Assembly: GCA_013813435.1 (NCBI GenBank)
Contig: JACCRS010000194.1
Coordinates: forward strand, 1-44,056
Direction of reading: 5' to 3'
From: Gemmatimonadales bacterium
GTDB lineage: Bacteria; Gemmatimonadota; Gemmatimonadetes; Gemmatimonadales; GWC2-71-9
Length of the DNA stretch: 44,056 bases
Made by a program: the position numbers and the translations under genes
Notes under the pieces: model-generated
What the model was told of the DNA's origin: nothing
Seen by the model: the letters and a program-made list of their open reading frames with translations, nothing else
The model's database searches: none
Part shown: positions 31,600 to 39,302 of the stretch, piece after piece
How the letters are laid out: every line of letters begins with the position of its first letter
How positions within the stretch are numbered: position 1 is the stretch's first letter

Positions 31600-33318
31600 T
31601 CAGTACCCCGCCCCTCCTCCTCCCCGTCGCGGATCGGTCACTCCCTGCCAGCCTTGCGACGTGCGCACAATGGCTTCCACGTCTCCCCAGGGTTCCCGGC
31701 TCCAGAGTCCGTGGCCCTTGCCCTCGAGACTATCGAGCGTGGCCGGCAGAAATCCTCCGCCTTCGATTTGCAGGCTGTCCGGCAGCGCCTGGTGGTGGGT
31801 ACGCGGGGCCCGCACGGCTTCGGGCAGAGGCATTCGATGATCGATCACGTTGGAAATGACGTGATAGACCATGGTGATGATCTTGGGCCCCCCGGGCGTA
31901 CCCACGATCATGTACAGTTGCTTTTCCCGGTCCAGCACGATGCTCGGGGTCATCGCAGAGAGCATCCTCTTGCCCGGAGCGATGGCGTTGGCCTCCCCTT
32001 GAACCAGACCGTACATGTTCGGTTCACCTGGCGATGTAGCGAAGTCGTCCATTTCATCGTTCAGCAGGAAGCCTGCTCCGGTCACAGTGACGGCGCTGCC
32101 GTAGCTGTTGTTGAGCGTTGTTGTGCAGCTGACCGCGTTTCCGTCCGCGTCGACGACGGAGTAGTGTGTGGTCGATGAGCCACCTCCGGCACCGGTCTCG
32201 AACCTGGGTGTTACGGAGGCCTGTTCCCCGATCTGTTGCCGCAGCTCCGCCGCGTAATCCTTGGACAACAGCCGCTGCACCGGATTATTGACAAACCCCG
32301 GATCTCCCAGATGACGGTTGCGGTCAGTAAAGGCCCGGCGCATGGCTTCAGCTTCACGATGCATCAACGCGGCCGTGCCGAACGCAGGTAGAGGATCGTA
32401 CCCTTCCATGATGTTGAGGATTTCACCCATGGTGACGCCACCTGACGAGGCTGGTGGCATTGAATAGATGGTGTGGCCCCGGTAGGAAATCTCGATGGGA
32501 TTGCGCCAGATGGCCCGGTAACGGTTCAGGTCGTCATGATCGATCAGCCCATGGCCGCGTACCATCTCAGCCACGATGAGGTCTGCCACCCGTCCGCGGT
32601 AGAATCCCGCGGCACCGCTGTCGCGAACCGCCTCCAGTGTGGCGCCTAGCTCAGGCTGCCGGAAGGTGGAGCCAGTCTCCGGCGGGCGGTCATTGGGTAG
32701 GAATGTCGCCCGAGACGCGGGAAACAGGACCAGCCTTGCACTGTCCTCCCCAATCGAGCTGCTGCGGTACTCGTCAACCAGGAAGCCATCGTACGCCAGG
32801 CCGATCGCCGGCGCGATGACAGTGGAAAACGCTAACCGGCCGAACCTGCGGTGGGCCTCGGTCAGACCGGCCACCGCGCCGGGCACACCCGCCGACAGAT
32901 GACCTGTGACGCTCGCCTCAGGCGCTGCTGAGAGGTACATGTCTCGCGATGCGCGCCCTGGAGCCGTCTCCCGGTAATCGAGCGTCTGCACCCGGCCATC
33001 CGCCAGACGTATGACCATGAAGCCCCCACCACCGATGTTTCCGGCCTCGGGGTGGACCACGGCGAGTGCAAAGCCAACCGCCACCGCCGCGTCCACGGCG
33101 TTGCCGCCCTGGCGGAGGATGTCCCGGCCAACTGCGCTGGCCAGGGGGCTGCCGGACACTACCAGCGCCTTTGAAGCCTCGATTACTCGTGGCGCCCTCA
33201 TATTCCACGTTGGCGCCATGCCGTCGGCGGGCGTGGTGCCGGGAGCTTCAACCCGTCTGGCACATGAAGGCGACAGCACAATCAGGGTCAGTAGCAGACC
33301 GGCGGCGGGTATCTGCAC
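31600..33318 (-). CDS. ggt: Gamma-glutamyltransferase, lipoprotein form
   Basis: Cleaves or transfers gamma-glutamyl groups, for example from glutathione or related peptides, in the periplasm. GTG 33318 is chosen: GGAG is five bases upstream and the protein opens onto a lipobox (LLLTLIVLSPSC). A longer open frame to 33444 would overlap the divergent murQ start. The heavy-chain region has GGNAVDAAVAVGFALAVVHPEAGNIGGGGFMVIRL. The autoprocessing Thr is in GSSTTHYSVVDADGNAV, and the light chain carries NSYGSAV and GFLLNDEMDDF. At 572 residues the length is normal. Its stop is next to element F. Confidence 0.9.
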   Translation of the reverse strand: MQIPAAGLLLTLIVLSPSCARRVEAPGTTPADGMAPTWNMRAPRVIEASKALVVSGSPLASAVGRDILRQGGNAVDAAVAVGFALAVVHPEAGNIGGGGFMVIRLADGRVQTLDYRETAPGRASRDMYLSAAPEASVTGHLSAGVPGAVAGLTEAHRRFGRLAFSTVIAPAIGLAYDGFLVDEYRSSSIGEDSARLVLFPASRATFLPNDRPPETGSTFRQPELGATLEAVRDSGAAGFYRGRVADLIVAEMVRGHGLIDHDDLNRYRAIWRNPIEISYRGHTIYSMPPASSGGVTMGEILNIMEGYDPLPAFGTAALMHREAEAMRRAFTDRNRHLGDPGFVNNPVQRLLSKDYAAELRQQIGEQASVTPRFETGAGGGSSTTHYSVVDADGNAVSCTTTLNNSYGSAVTVTGAGFLLNDEMDDFATSPGEPNMYGLVQGEANAIAPGKRMLSAMTPSIVLDREKQLYMIVGTPGGPKIITMVYHVISNVIDHRMPLPEAVRAPRTHHQALPDSLQIEGGGFLPATLDSLEGKGHGLWSREPWGDVEAIVRTSQGWQGVTDPRRGGGGAGY

Positions 33319-33323
33319 ACGGG

Positions 33324-33327
33324 CTCC
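33324..33327 (-). promoter_or_regulatory. Ribosome binding site for the ggt GTG start
   Basis: GGAG on the minus strand, five bases before GTG 33318. It supports the short start and leaves about 105 bases for promoters between ggt and murQ. Confidence 0.55.
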
Positions 33328-33426
33328 GTGAAAGAGTTGGGTGATCGAGCGGAGTTGCCTGGGGCCTTGCACTTCTCCTAATTTAGCCGGGCGCTGACGC
33401 CTGGATACTCCTATTCTCCTGCTTGT

Positions 33427-34353
33427 GTGGCTGACGACTTCCACGACACGCGCCTGACCGAACGGCGCAATCCGCGCAGTACCACAATCGATGTCGCCTC
33501 CGCTCTCGAGATCGTCGATCTCATCGCGGCCGAAGATGCCGGTGTGCCTGGCGCAGTCGCTAAGGCTCGCTTCGAGATCGCTCGCGCCATCGACCTGATC
33601 GAAGCCGCCTTCCGGGCCGGTGGCCGGCTGATCTACATCGGCGCGGGGACCAGCGGGAGGCTCGGGGTACTCGATGCCGCCGAGTGTCCGCCTACCTTCG
33701 GAACGCCGCCGGAAATGGTGGTCGGAATGATCGCAGGCGGTGCCCCGGCGCTGGTGCGGTCCATCGAGGGGGCGGAAGACGACGTTGCCGCCGCTGAGCG
33801 CGAGCTGAGCTCACTTTGCGTCAGCCACAGCGACGTGGTGGTCGGCATTGCCGCCAGTGGAACAACGCCGTACGTGGGCTCGGCACTCTCCCACGCTCAA
33901 ACGCTCGGCGCCCGCACGATATTTCTATCCTGCTCGGCGCCCCCGCAGCGGCTTCGAGACAGTTGCGATGTATGCATCACCGTCCTGGTGGGCCCCGAGA
34001 TCGTCACCGGGTCTACCCGAATGAAGGCAGGCACCGCCACCAAGCTGGTGCTCAACACCCTGACGACCGGTGCTATGATCCGCATCGGGAAGACGTACGG
34101 CAACCTCATGGTTGACCTGAGAGCGTGGAATGACAAACTGGTGGACCGCAGTCAACGCATCGTCATGGAGGCGGCCGGAGTCGACCGGACGGCAGCCAGG
34201 AGAGCTATGGAGGACGCAGAGGGGAGCGTTAAGACGGCCATCGTAATGGCACGGCGTGGAGTACCGAAGGATGAAGCGGAGCGGCTGTTGGCCGAGCATG
34301 ACGGCAGGCTTCGACCAGTGGTGGGAGATCCTCCTCCGGTGCCGGCAAGATGA
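33427..34353 (+). CDS. murQ: N-acetylmuramic acid 6-phosphate etherase
   Basis: Cleaves the lactyl ether of MurNAc-6-P to give GlcNAc-6-P and D-lactate, a step of peptidoglycan recycling. The 308-residue protein has the SIS-domain motif GRLIYIGAGTSGRLGVLDAAECPPTFG, the catalytic-region GAEDD segment (EGAEDDVAAAE), and ITGSTRMKAGTATKLVLNTLTTGAMI, which are diagnostic of MurQ. GTG start at 33427. It overlaps anmK by ATGA, and anmK overlaps nagZ by GTGA, so three recycling steps are in one operon. Confidence 0.95.
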   Translation: MADDFHDTRLTERRNPRSTTIDVASALEIVDLIAAEDAGVPGAVAKARFEIARAIDLIEAAFRAGGRLIYIGAGTSGRLGVLDAAECPPTFGTPPEMVVGMIAGGAPALVRSIEGAEDDVAAAERELSSLCVSHSDVVVGIAASGTTPYVGSALSHAQTLGARTIFLSCSAPPQRLRDSCDVCITVLVGPEIVTGSTRMKAGTATKLVLNTLTTGAMIRIGKTYGNLMVDLRAWNDKLVDRSQRIVMEAAGVDRTAARRAMEDAEGSVKTAIVMARRGVPKDEAERLLAEHDGRLRPVVGDPPPVPAR

Positions 34354-35462
34354 CCGAGCGCCCTACTCTGGCCGTCGGCCTCATGTCAGGAACCTCGCTC
34401 GACGGTGTGGACGCCGCATTAGTACGGCTCGATGGGCCGACCCATGCCACATTGCTGGATTTCGTTACCCGGCAGTACACCGATACCGAGCGGGCTGAGA
34501 TTCGGGCTGCCTTTAACGGCGCGACAGCCCCGTCTTTGGCGCGTCTGCACGTCCGAGTAGCGGAGTGGGCCGCGGAGGCGGTGCAGACCGTGTTGGTTCG
34601 AGGTAAGGTGCCCGCCTCCGAGCTGTCGTTCATCGCCTTCCCCGGGCAGACGATCTGGCACGAGCCACCGCTCGTTTCGTGGCAGCTCGGCGAGCCGGCG
34701 GTGCTGGCGGAAGAGTTCGGCGTGCGTGTCGTAAGCGGCTTTCGCGCCCGCGATGTTGCCGCCGGTGGCCAGGGAGCCCCTCTCGTGCCCATGGCCGATG
34801 TGCTTCTCTTCGCGTCGCCCGACACACCGCGGATTCTACTCAACCTGGGCGGCATGGCTAACCTCACTTACGTGGAGCGGCGCGCGCAGGAAGCCGGGGT
34901 GCTCGCCTTCGACACCGGTCCCGGTGTTGCGATAATCGACGCCGTGGCACGCATGGTTGACCCCCGCCGCTCTTACGATCGTGACGGCCATATTGCCGCG
35001 CAGGGCACCATCCATGATGACGTGCTCTCGGATCTTCTGGCGGATGAATTCTTCGCTGTTGAGCCGCCCAAGAGCACCGGGCGAGAGCGCTTCGGCGACG
35101 GATACTCCAGCGCCCTGCACGAGCGGGTTCCCGGAGCGGACGGCGTTGCCACCGCGGTGGAGCTAACCGCTCGCACCGTGGCCCACGCTATCGGGCGCTG
35201 GACGCCACCAGGGGTCGAGGTGGTGGCCTCGGGCGGCGGCTGTCATCATCCCGGGCTGATGGCGTCGCTCGCGCGCCACCTGGCCGACCGCGGCAGCCAT
35301 CCACTCCGCCGCTTCGAGGAGCTGTTCTTCCCCGGCGACGCGAAAGAAGCGGTTGCATTCGCGCTCCTGGGTTACCTGACGCTGCATGGACAGCCGGGCA
35401 ACGTTCCGGCTGCCACGGGTGCCGAAGGGTCACGGGTGCTGGGTGCAGTGACTCCACCGTGA
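34350..35462 (+). CDS. anmK: Anhydro-N-acetylmuramic acid kinase
   Basis: Phosphorylates and hydrates 1,6-anhydro-MurNAc to MurNAc-6-P, the substrate of MurQ. The 370-residue protein has LMSGTSLDGVDAALV at residues 11-25, FPGQTIWHEPP and a VVSGFRARDVAAGGQGAPLVP block, then LLNLGGMANLTYV and FDTGPG. The start overlaps the murQ stop (ATGA) and the stop overlaps the nagZ start (GTGA). Confidence 0.95.
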   Translation: MTERPTLAVGLMSGTSLDGVDAALVRLDGPTHATLLDFVTRQYTDTERAEIRAAFNGATAPSLARLHVRVAEWAAEAVQTVLVRGKVPASELSFIAFPGQTIWHEPPLVSWQLGEPAVLAEEFGVRVVSGFRARDVAAGGQGAPLVPMADVLLFASPDTPRILLNLGGMANLTYVERRAQEAGVLAFDTGPGVAIIDAVARMVDPRRSYDRDGHIAAQGTIHDDVLSDLLADEFFAVEPPKSTGRERFGDGYSSALHERVPGADGVATAVELTARTVAHAIGRWTPPGVEVVASGGGCHHPGLMASLARHLADRGSHPLRRFEELFFPGDAKEAVAFALLGYLTLHGQPGNVPAATGAEGSRVLGAVTPP

Positions 35463-36907
35463 CAGGCCCGCAGATGGAATCTGAAAACCCGGCCAGGCTC
35501 ATCATGCCGGCGCTCCGGTCCGATGCCCTGAGCGGGTTCGCTCACGAGGCGGGGCGCATAGCTGACACGCTTGAGATCGGCGTAGGGGGATACATCATCT
35601 TCGGGGGGACTGCGGAGAGTGTGCGCCGCCTGACCGCCGATCTCCTGAGACGAGCGGGCCGTTCCCTCCTGCTGGCTTCGGATCTCGAGCGGGGCGCAGG
35701 CCAGCAAGTTGCAGGACTCACCGAATTCCCTCCTCCGATGGCGCTGGCGTCTTTGCGGGAGCCCGCCGTAGTGCGCTGGGCCGCATCAGTGACGGCACAG
35801 GAGGCGCGCGCCGTGGGCATCAACTGGGTGTTTGCGCCGGTAGCCGATCTCGATGTCCTGCCGGAGAATCCGATCGTCCAGACCCGGGCCTTCGGCGCCA
35901 ACCCGAACGAGGTTGCCACGTATGTGCGCCACTGGGTCGAGGGATGCCAGGCAGCGGGGGCGTTAGCCTGTGCCAAGCACTACCCCGGGCACGGACGAAC
36001 AGCTGTAGACTCCCATGTGGCGCTGCCGGTGGTTGAAGCGCCGGCCGCCGACCTGGAAGTCGATCTGGTACCATTTACTGTGGCCATCCAGAGCGGCGTA
36101 GCCTCGATCATGACGGCGCACGTTGCCTACCCCGCACTCGACGCCTCCGGGCTGCCGGCCACCCTCTCCCAGATCGTGCTCGGCAGGCTGCGCGGTGCCG
36201 GACGATTTGATGGGCTGGTGGTCACCGATGCTCTGATCATGGACGGCGCTCTGATGGGCCGTCGCGAGTCCGATGCAGCGGTAGAAGCCATTCAGGCGGG
36301 GGCAGACCTGCTGCTGTACCCCAATGATGCCCGCCGGGTGCGAGACGCAATCGAGGCCGCACTCTCGAGCGGATCGCTGGGTAAAGAGCGGGTTGGTGAA
36401 TCCCTCCGGCGCTATCATCGGGCGCTGGCAGCCGCCTCAGCGCCCACGCCCCCGGTAACCCGAGGTCCCTACGATTCGGCCAACGCGCTCGCGGACGTGC
36501 TTCTGAAGCAGGGTATGATGGCGGGAAGCTCGGCTCCGACCTTGACGGCACCGCTGGACCTGGTCGTCGTGGATGACGATATCGGTGGTCCGTATTCTCC
36601 CGGCGCCAGCGACTACATTCACCGTGCCCTCGGCAACGACCAGATCGGCCGTTACGGTGGAGGCTCGCGGGTGCTGCTGGTATTCGCCGAGCCAAGGGCT
36701 TGGAAGGGACGCTCAGGCTTTGGGCCGGCTACCAAGGAAGCGCTGGCCCACCATGGGGCGGGAGCCGACCTGATTGTGCTCTTCGGCCACCCGCGCCTCG
36801 CCGACGAGCTGCCGAGTAATGCGCCCGTCCTCCTTGCGTGGCACCGGCAGCGGCTAATGCAGGAGGCCGTGGCGCGCTGGCTGGGTCAACGAGTTGCCAG
36901 CGCCTGA
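35459..36907 (+). CDS. nagZ: Beta-N-acetylglucosaminidase NagZ, with C-terminal GH3 domain
   Basis: GH3 hydrolase that removes GlcNAc from anhydro-muropeptides. The catalytic KHYPGHGRTAVDSH loop is present (general acid His; Asp nearby) and the nucleophile Asp lies in VVTDALIMDGAL. Residues about 1-320 are the TIM barrel. The remaining 160 residues are an extra alpha/beta domain (ALADVLLKQGMM..., LLVFAEPRAWKGRSGF, IVLFGHPRLADEL) like the C-terminal domain of two-domain GH3 enzymes; E. coli NagZ lacks it. No signal peptide, so the site is cytoplasmic. GTG start overlapping anmK. Confidence 0.9.
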   Translation: MTGPQMESENPARLIMPALRSDALSGFAHEAGRIADTLEIGVGGYIIFGGTAESVRRLTADLLRRAGRSLLLASDLERGAGQQVAGLTEFPPPMALASLREPAVVRWAASVTAQEARAVGINWVFAPVADLDVLPENPIVQTRAFGANPNEVATYVRHWVEGCQAAGALACAKHYPGHGRTAVDSHVALPVVEAPAADLEVDLVPFTVAIQSGVASIMTAHVAYPALDASGLPATLSQIVLGRLRGAGRFDGLVVTDALIMDGALMGRRESDAAVEAIQAGADLLLYPNDARRVRDAIEAALSSGSLGKERVGESLRRYHRALAAASAPTPPVTRGPYDSANALADVLLKQGMMAGSSAPTLTAPLDLVVVDDDIGGPYSPGASDYIHRALGNDQIGRYGGGSRVLLVFAEPRAWKGRSGFGPATKEALAHHGAGADLIVLFGHPRLADELPSNAPVLLAWHRQRLMQEAVARWLGQRVASA

Positions 36908-36911
36908 TTAG

Positions 36912-38141
36912 TCAGCTGTTTCGGCTCGCCGTTCTGATCCAGGGAAGGAGGGCAAAAGCCGGAAGGGCCAGCAGGAAGGTGAGAAAGAAGTACCGCCCGT
37001 AGCCCAGGTTTTCCGCCAGAACTCCGGAGGCTCCTCCCGCGAGGGTCCGGCTCAAGGCCAGCAGGGCGGAGAGAACGGCAAACTGAGTTGCGGCATACCG
37101 GCGTTCGCACACGGACATCAGGAAAGCCAGGAAAGCGGCGGTACCTAGGCCGTGGGCGAAGTTCTCGAACAGCGCCGCGCCGATAATCAGCGGCTTCGAG
37201 GCGGGCACGCTGGCTACGGCGGTGTAGCCCAGGCTGGACAACGCCTGTACGATGCCGAGGGTCCATAGCCCACCAAAAATCCCCAACCTCGTCGTGAGCA
37301 ACCCGCCCAGCACCGCTCCGGAAACCGTCGCGATGATGCGACCAGGTGTAAGGATGGCCCCGATTTCCTCCAGGGTGAAGCCACGGTCCACCCAGAAGGG
37401 ACGGGTCATGGGCTCCATGGCGTATATGTCGATCTTGAACAGCAGCGCGAAGGCCGCCACCGCCCAGATACCCGGCCGCGCAAGGAGCGCGCGGAGCGGT
37501 TCCCATATCGACGCCGCCGACACCACCGTGCGCCGGGGCTCGGGAATGAAGAGCGCCGCGACTGCAAGGGCTCCTGTCATGGCGGCGCCTACCAGGAATG
37601 AGGTTGTCCAGCTGGTCCGCCCGGCGAGCCAGATTAAAAGTCCACCTGCCGTGAACATCGCTACCCGGTACGCCGCGATGCGCGCGGAATTCGCGACCCC
37701 CAGCTCGCGCGTGGTAGTTGCCTCGATGGTGTAAGCGTCGATGGCGACATCCTGGGTGGCCGACAGCGTGACCATCAAAACCAGAATCAGCCAGAACCAC
37801 CGCGCCAGCTCGCCTAGCTCCATGGTACCCAGGATCAGGGTAAGGAGCGTCAGGCCGCCCAGGCATGCCACGATCCATTGCCTGCGGCGGCCGATGCGAT
37901 CTACCACCGGAGCCCATATGAACTTGAAGGTCCAGGGAAAGCTGACCGCGCTGATGAGTCCGATCTCCACCAGTCCAGCTCCATGGGTTCGGAGATAGAC
38001 CGGCAGAGTTTCGTTCACCAGACCAAAGGGGAAGCCGGAGGCGAAAGAGAGCGCAGCCAACCAGGTCAGGCGAGTCCGGAGGGGAGAATCCACCCCGGCG
38101 GATTCTTCGTCTTTCGCCCTGCTGGATGGGGTTATCGCCAC
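36912..38141 (-). CDS. AmpG-like MFS muropeptide permease
   Basis: A 409-residue major-facilitator protein with about 12 TM helices. It opens with LSFASGFPFGLVNETLPVYLRTHG, has the MFS loop DRIGRRR, and the TQDVAIDAYTIEATT motif typical of the AmpG branch, which imports GlcNAc-anhydro-muropeptides. AmpG function is inferred from that motif and from the convergent nagZ-anmK-murQ operon; the stops of nagZ and this gene are only 4 bases apart. Cotranscribed with the PP2C gene, whose 3' end overlaps its start by 10 bases. Confidence 0.85.
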   Translation of the reverse strand: MAITPSSRAKDEESAGVDSPLRTRLTWLAALSFASGFPFGLVNETLPVYLRTHGAGLVEIGLISAVSFPWTFKFIWAPVVDRIGRRRQWIVACLGGLTLLTLILGTMELGELARWFWLILVLMVTLSATQDVAIDAYTIEATTTRELGVANSARIAAYRVAMFTAGGLLIWLAGRTSWTTSFLVGAAMTGALAVAALFIPEPRRTVVSAASIWEPLRALLARPGIWAVAAFALLFKIDIYAMEPMTRPFWVDRGFTLEEIGAILTPGRIIATVSGAVLGGLLTTRLGIFGGLWTLGIVQALSSLGYTAVASVPASKPLIIGAALFENFAHGLGTAAFLAFLMSVCERRYAATQFAVLSALLALSRTLAGGASGVLAENLGYGRYFFLTFLLALPAFALLPWIRTASRNS

Positions 38142-39280
38142 ACCGCGAGCAGAAGGAGGAGGACCCCCATGGTGATCAGGATGAGTGCTACGGTGCGGAT
38201 GACGCCGGCCGGTGCTGATGACTCAGAGAGCTCGGGCTCAGGTCCGGCAGGTGGATCGTCTCCCGGCATCACCTCGCCAAGAGCGCCAGGAGCCGGCTCC
38301 GGAGCCAAGGTGGCATCCGCGAGCTGATATCTACTATGGCCCACTCCCTCCGTTCCGTCGGCCTCCGGCAGGCCTTCGCCCTCGAATCGGACTGCGACCA
38401 CTGTGATGTTATCGGGTCCGCCTCGCGCGTTGGCTAGATCGATCAATGCTGAGCAGAGAGCGGGTAGATCAGCGTGCTCCCGGGCCATCTGCGCCAACTC
38501 CTCCCGCCGCACCAGACCCGAGAGACCATCGGAACATAGGATGAGCGTGTCGCCGCGCGTGATAGCCTGGCGAGTGAGGTCCACCTTGACCCGGGGGTCG
38601 GGACCGAGCGCCTGGAGGATGATGTTACGACGCTCGCTCTGCTCCGCTTCGTCCGGGGTGAGCTCGCCTGCATCAACCAGACGTTGCATCAGGCTTTGAT
38701 CTTTGGTGAGCTGAACGGCGTCTGTGCCTCGCACGAGATACGCCCGGCTGTCACCGATCTGGGTGAGGTACAAATCGCGCCCGAAGACGCCGGCAGCAGT
38801 GACGGTGGTGCCCATCCCCCGCACCTCGGGGTGCTCGCGGGCATAGGAGTAGATCTGTCCGTTGGCCAGCTCGACCGCTTCCCGCATGCGGTAGGCGAAC
38901 TGCCCGGGGGTGTCAGCGGCGTCGGTGGCCCAAGCAGTGGCCATATGACGGTAGATCAAGTCCGCCGCCATTGCGCTGGCCAGCTCGCCCGCGGCCGCGC
39001 CTCCCATGCCGTCAGCCACCATGAAGAGCGAGCCTCGCGCGCCGATCTGGTGGCAGCGGACTTCAGGTTGCAGGCTGGCGTTACCTGTGCTCAGGTCGGC
39101 GACAAGAAAGGTGTCTTCGTTGTGCTCGCGGGTGCGGCCGAGATCGGTCTTGCCGAAGACGGAAACCTGCACCGGGCTCTGAGTCACGCGAAGGTCCCTT
39201 CCGCCGGTTATGGCGGTTCGAGGTCTGACGAATTTATGAAGCACCGGTAAGAGCGTCAACGCCGTCTTGGCGTAAGTCAT
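38132..39280 (-). CDS. Membrane-anchored PP2C-type Ser/Thr phosphatase
   Basis: A 382-residue Mn/Mg-dependent protein phosphatase. The catalytic core (about 45-285) has TDLGRTREHNEDTFL, FMVADGMGG, MGTTVTAAG, IGDSRAYL, ILCSDGLSGLV and GGPDNITVV, all PP2C landmarks including the metal-binding aspartates. An acidic/Pro-rich linker and one C-terminal TM helix (VIRTVALILITMGVLLLLLAVW) anchor it. The N-terminal 40 residues (MTYAKTALTLLPVLHKF...) are not conserved. ATG 39280 is used, but a later start is possible because the divergent amidase begins 8-23 bases away. No partner kinase lies in the window. It is in one operon with the AmpG-like permease. Confidence 0.88.
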   Translation of the reverse strand: MTYAKTALTLLPVLHKFVRPRTAITGGRDLRVTQSPVQVSVFGKTDLGRTREHNEDTFLVADLSTGNASLQPEVRCHQIGARGSLFMVADGMGGAAAGELASAMAADLIYRHMATAWATDAADTPGQFAYRMREAVELANGQIYSYAREHPEVRGMGTTVTAAGVFGRDLYLTQIGDSRAYLVRGTDAVQLTKDQSLMQRLVDAGELTPDEAEQSERRNIILQALGPDPRVKVDLTRQAITRGDTLILCSDGLSGLVRREELAQMAREHADLPALCSALIDLANARGGPDNITVVAVRFEGEGLPEADGTEGVGHSRYQLADATLAPEPAPGALGEVMPGDDPPAGPEPELSESSAPAGVIRTVALILITMGVLLLLLAVWR

Positions 39281-39302
39281 AGCCGCCGTGTACCTTGCAG
39301 CT

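Noticed and set aside
33319-33444. Upstream start for ggt at 33444
   Set aside because: It would overlap the divergent murQ start, and the GTG at 33318 has a ribosome binding site and opens directly onto a lipobox signal.
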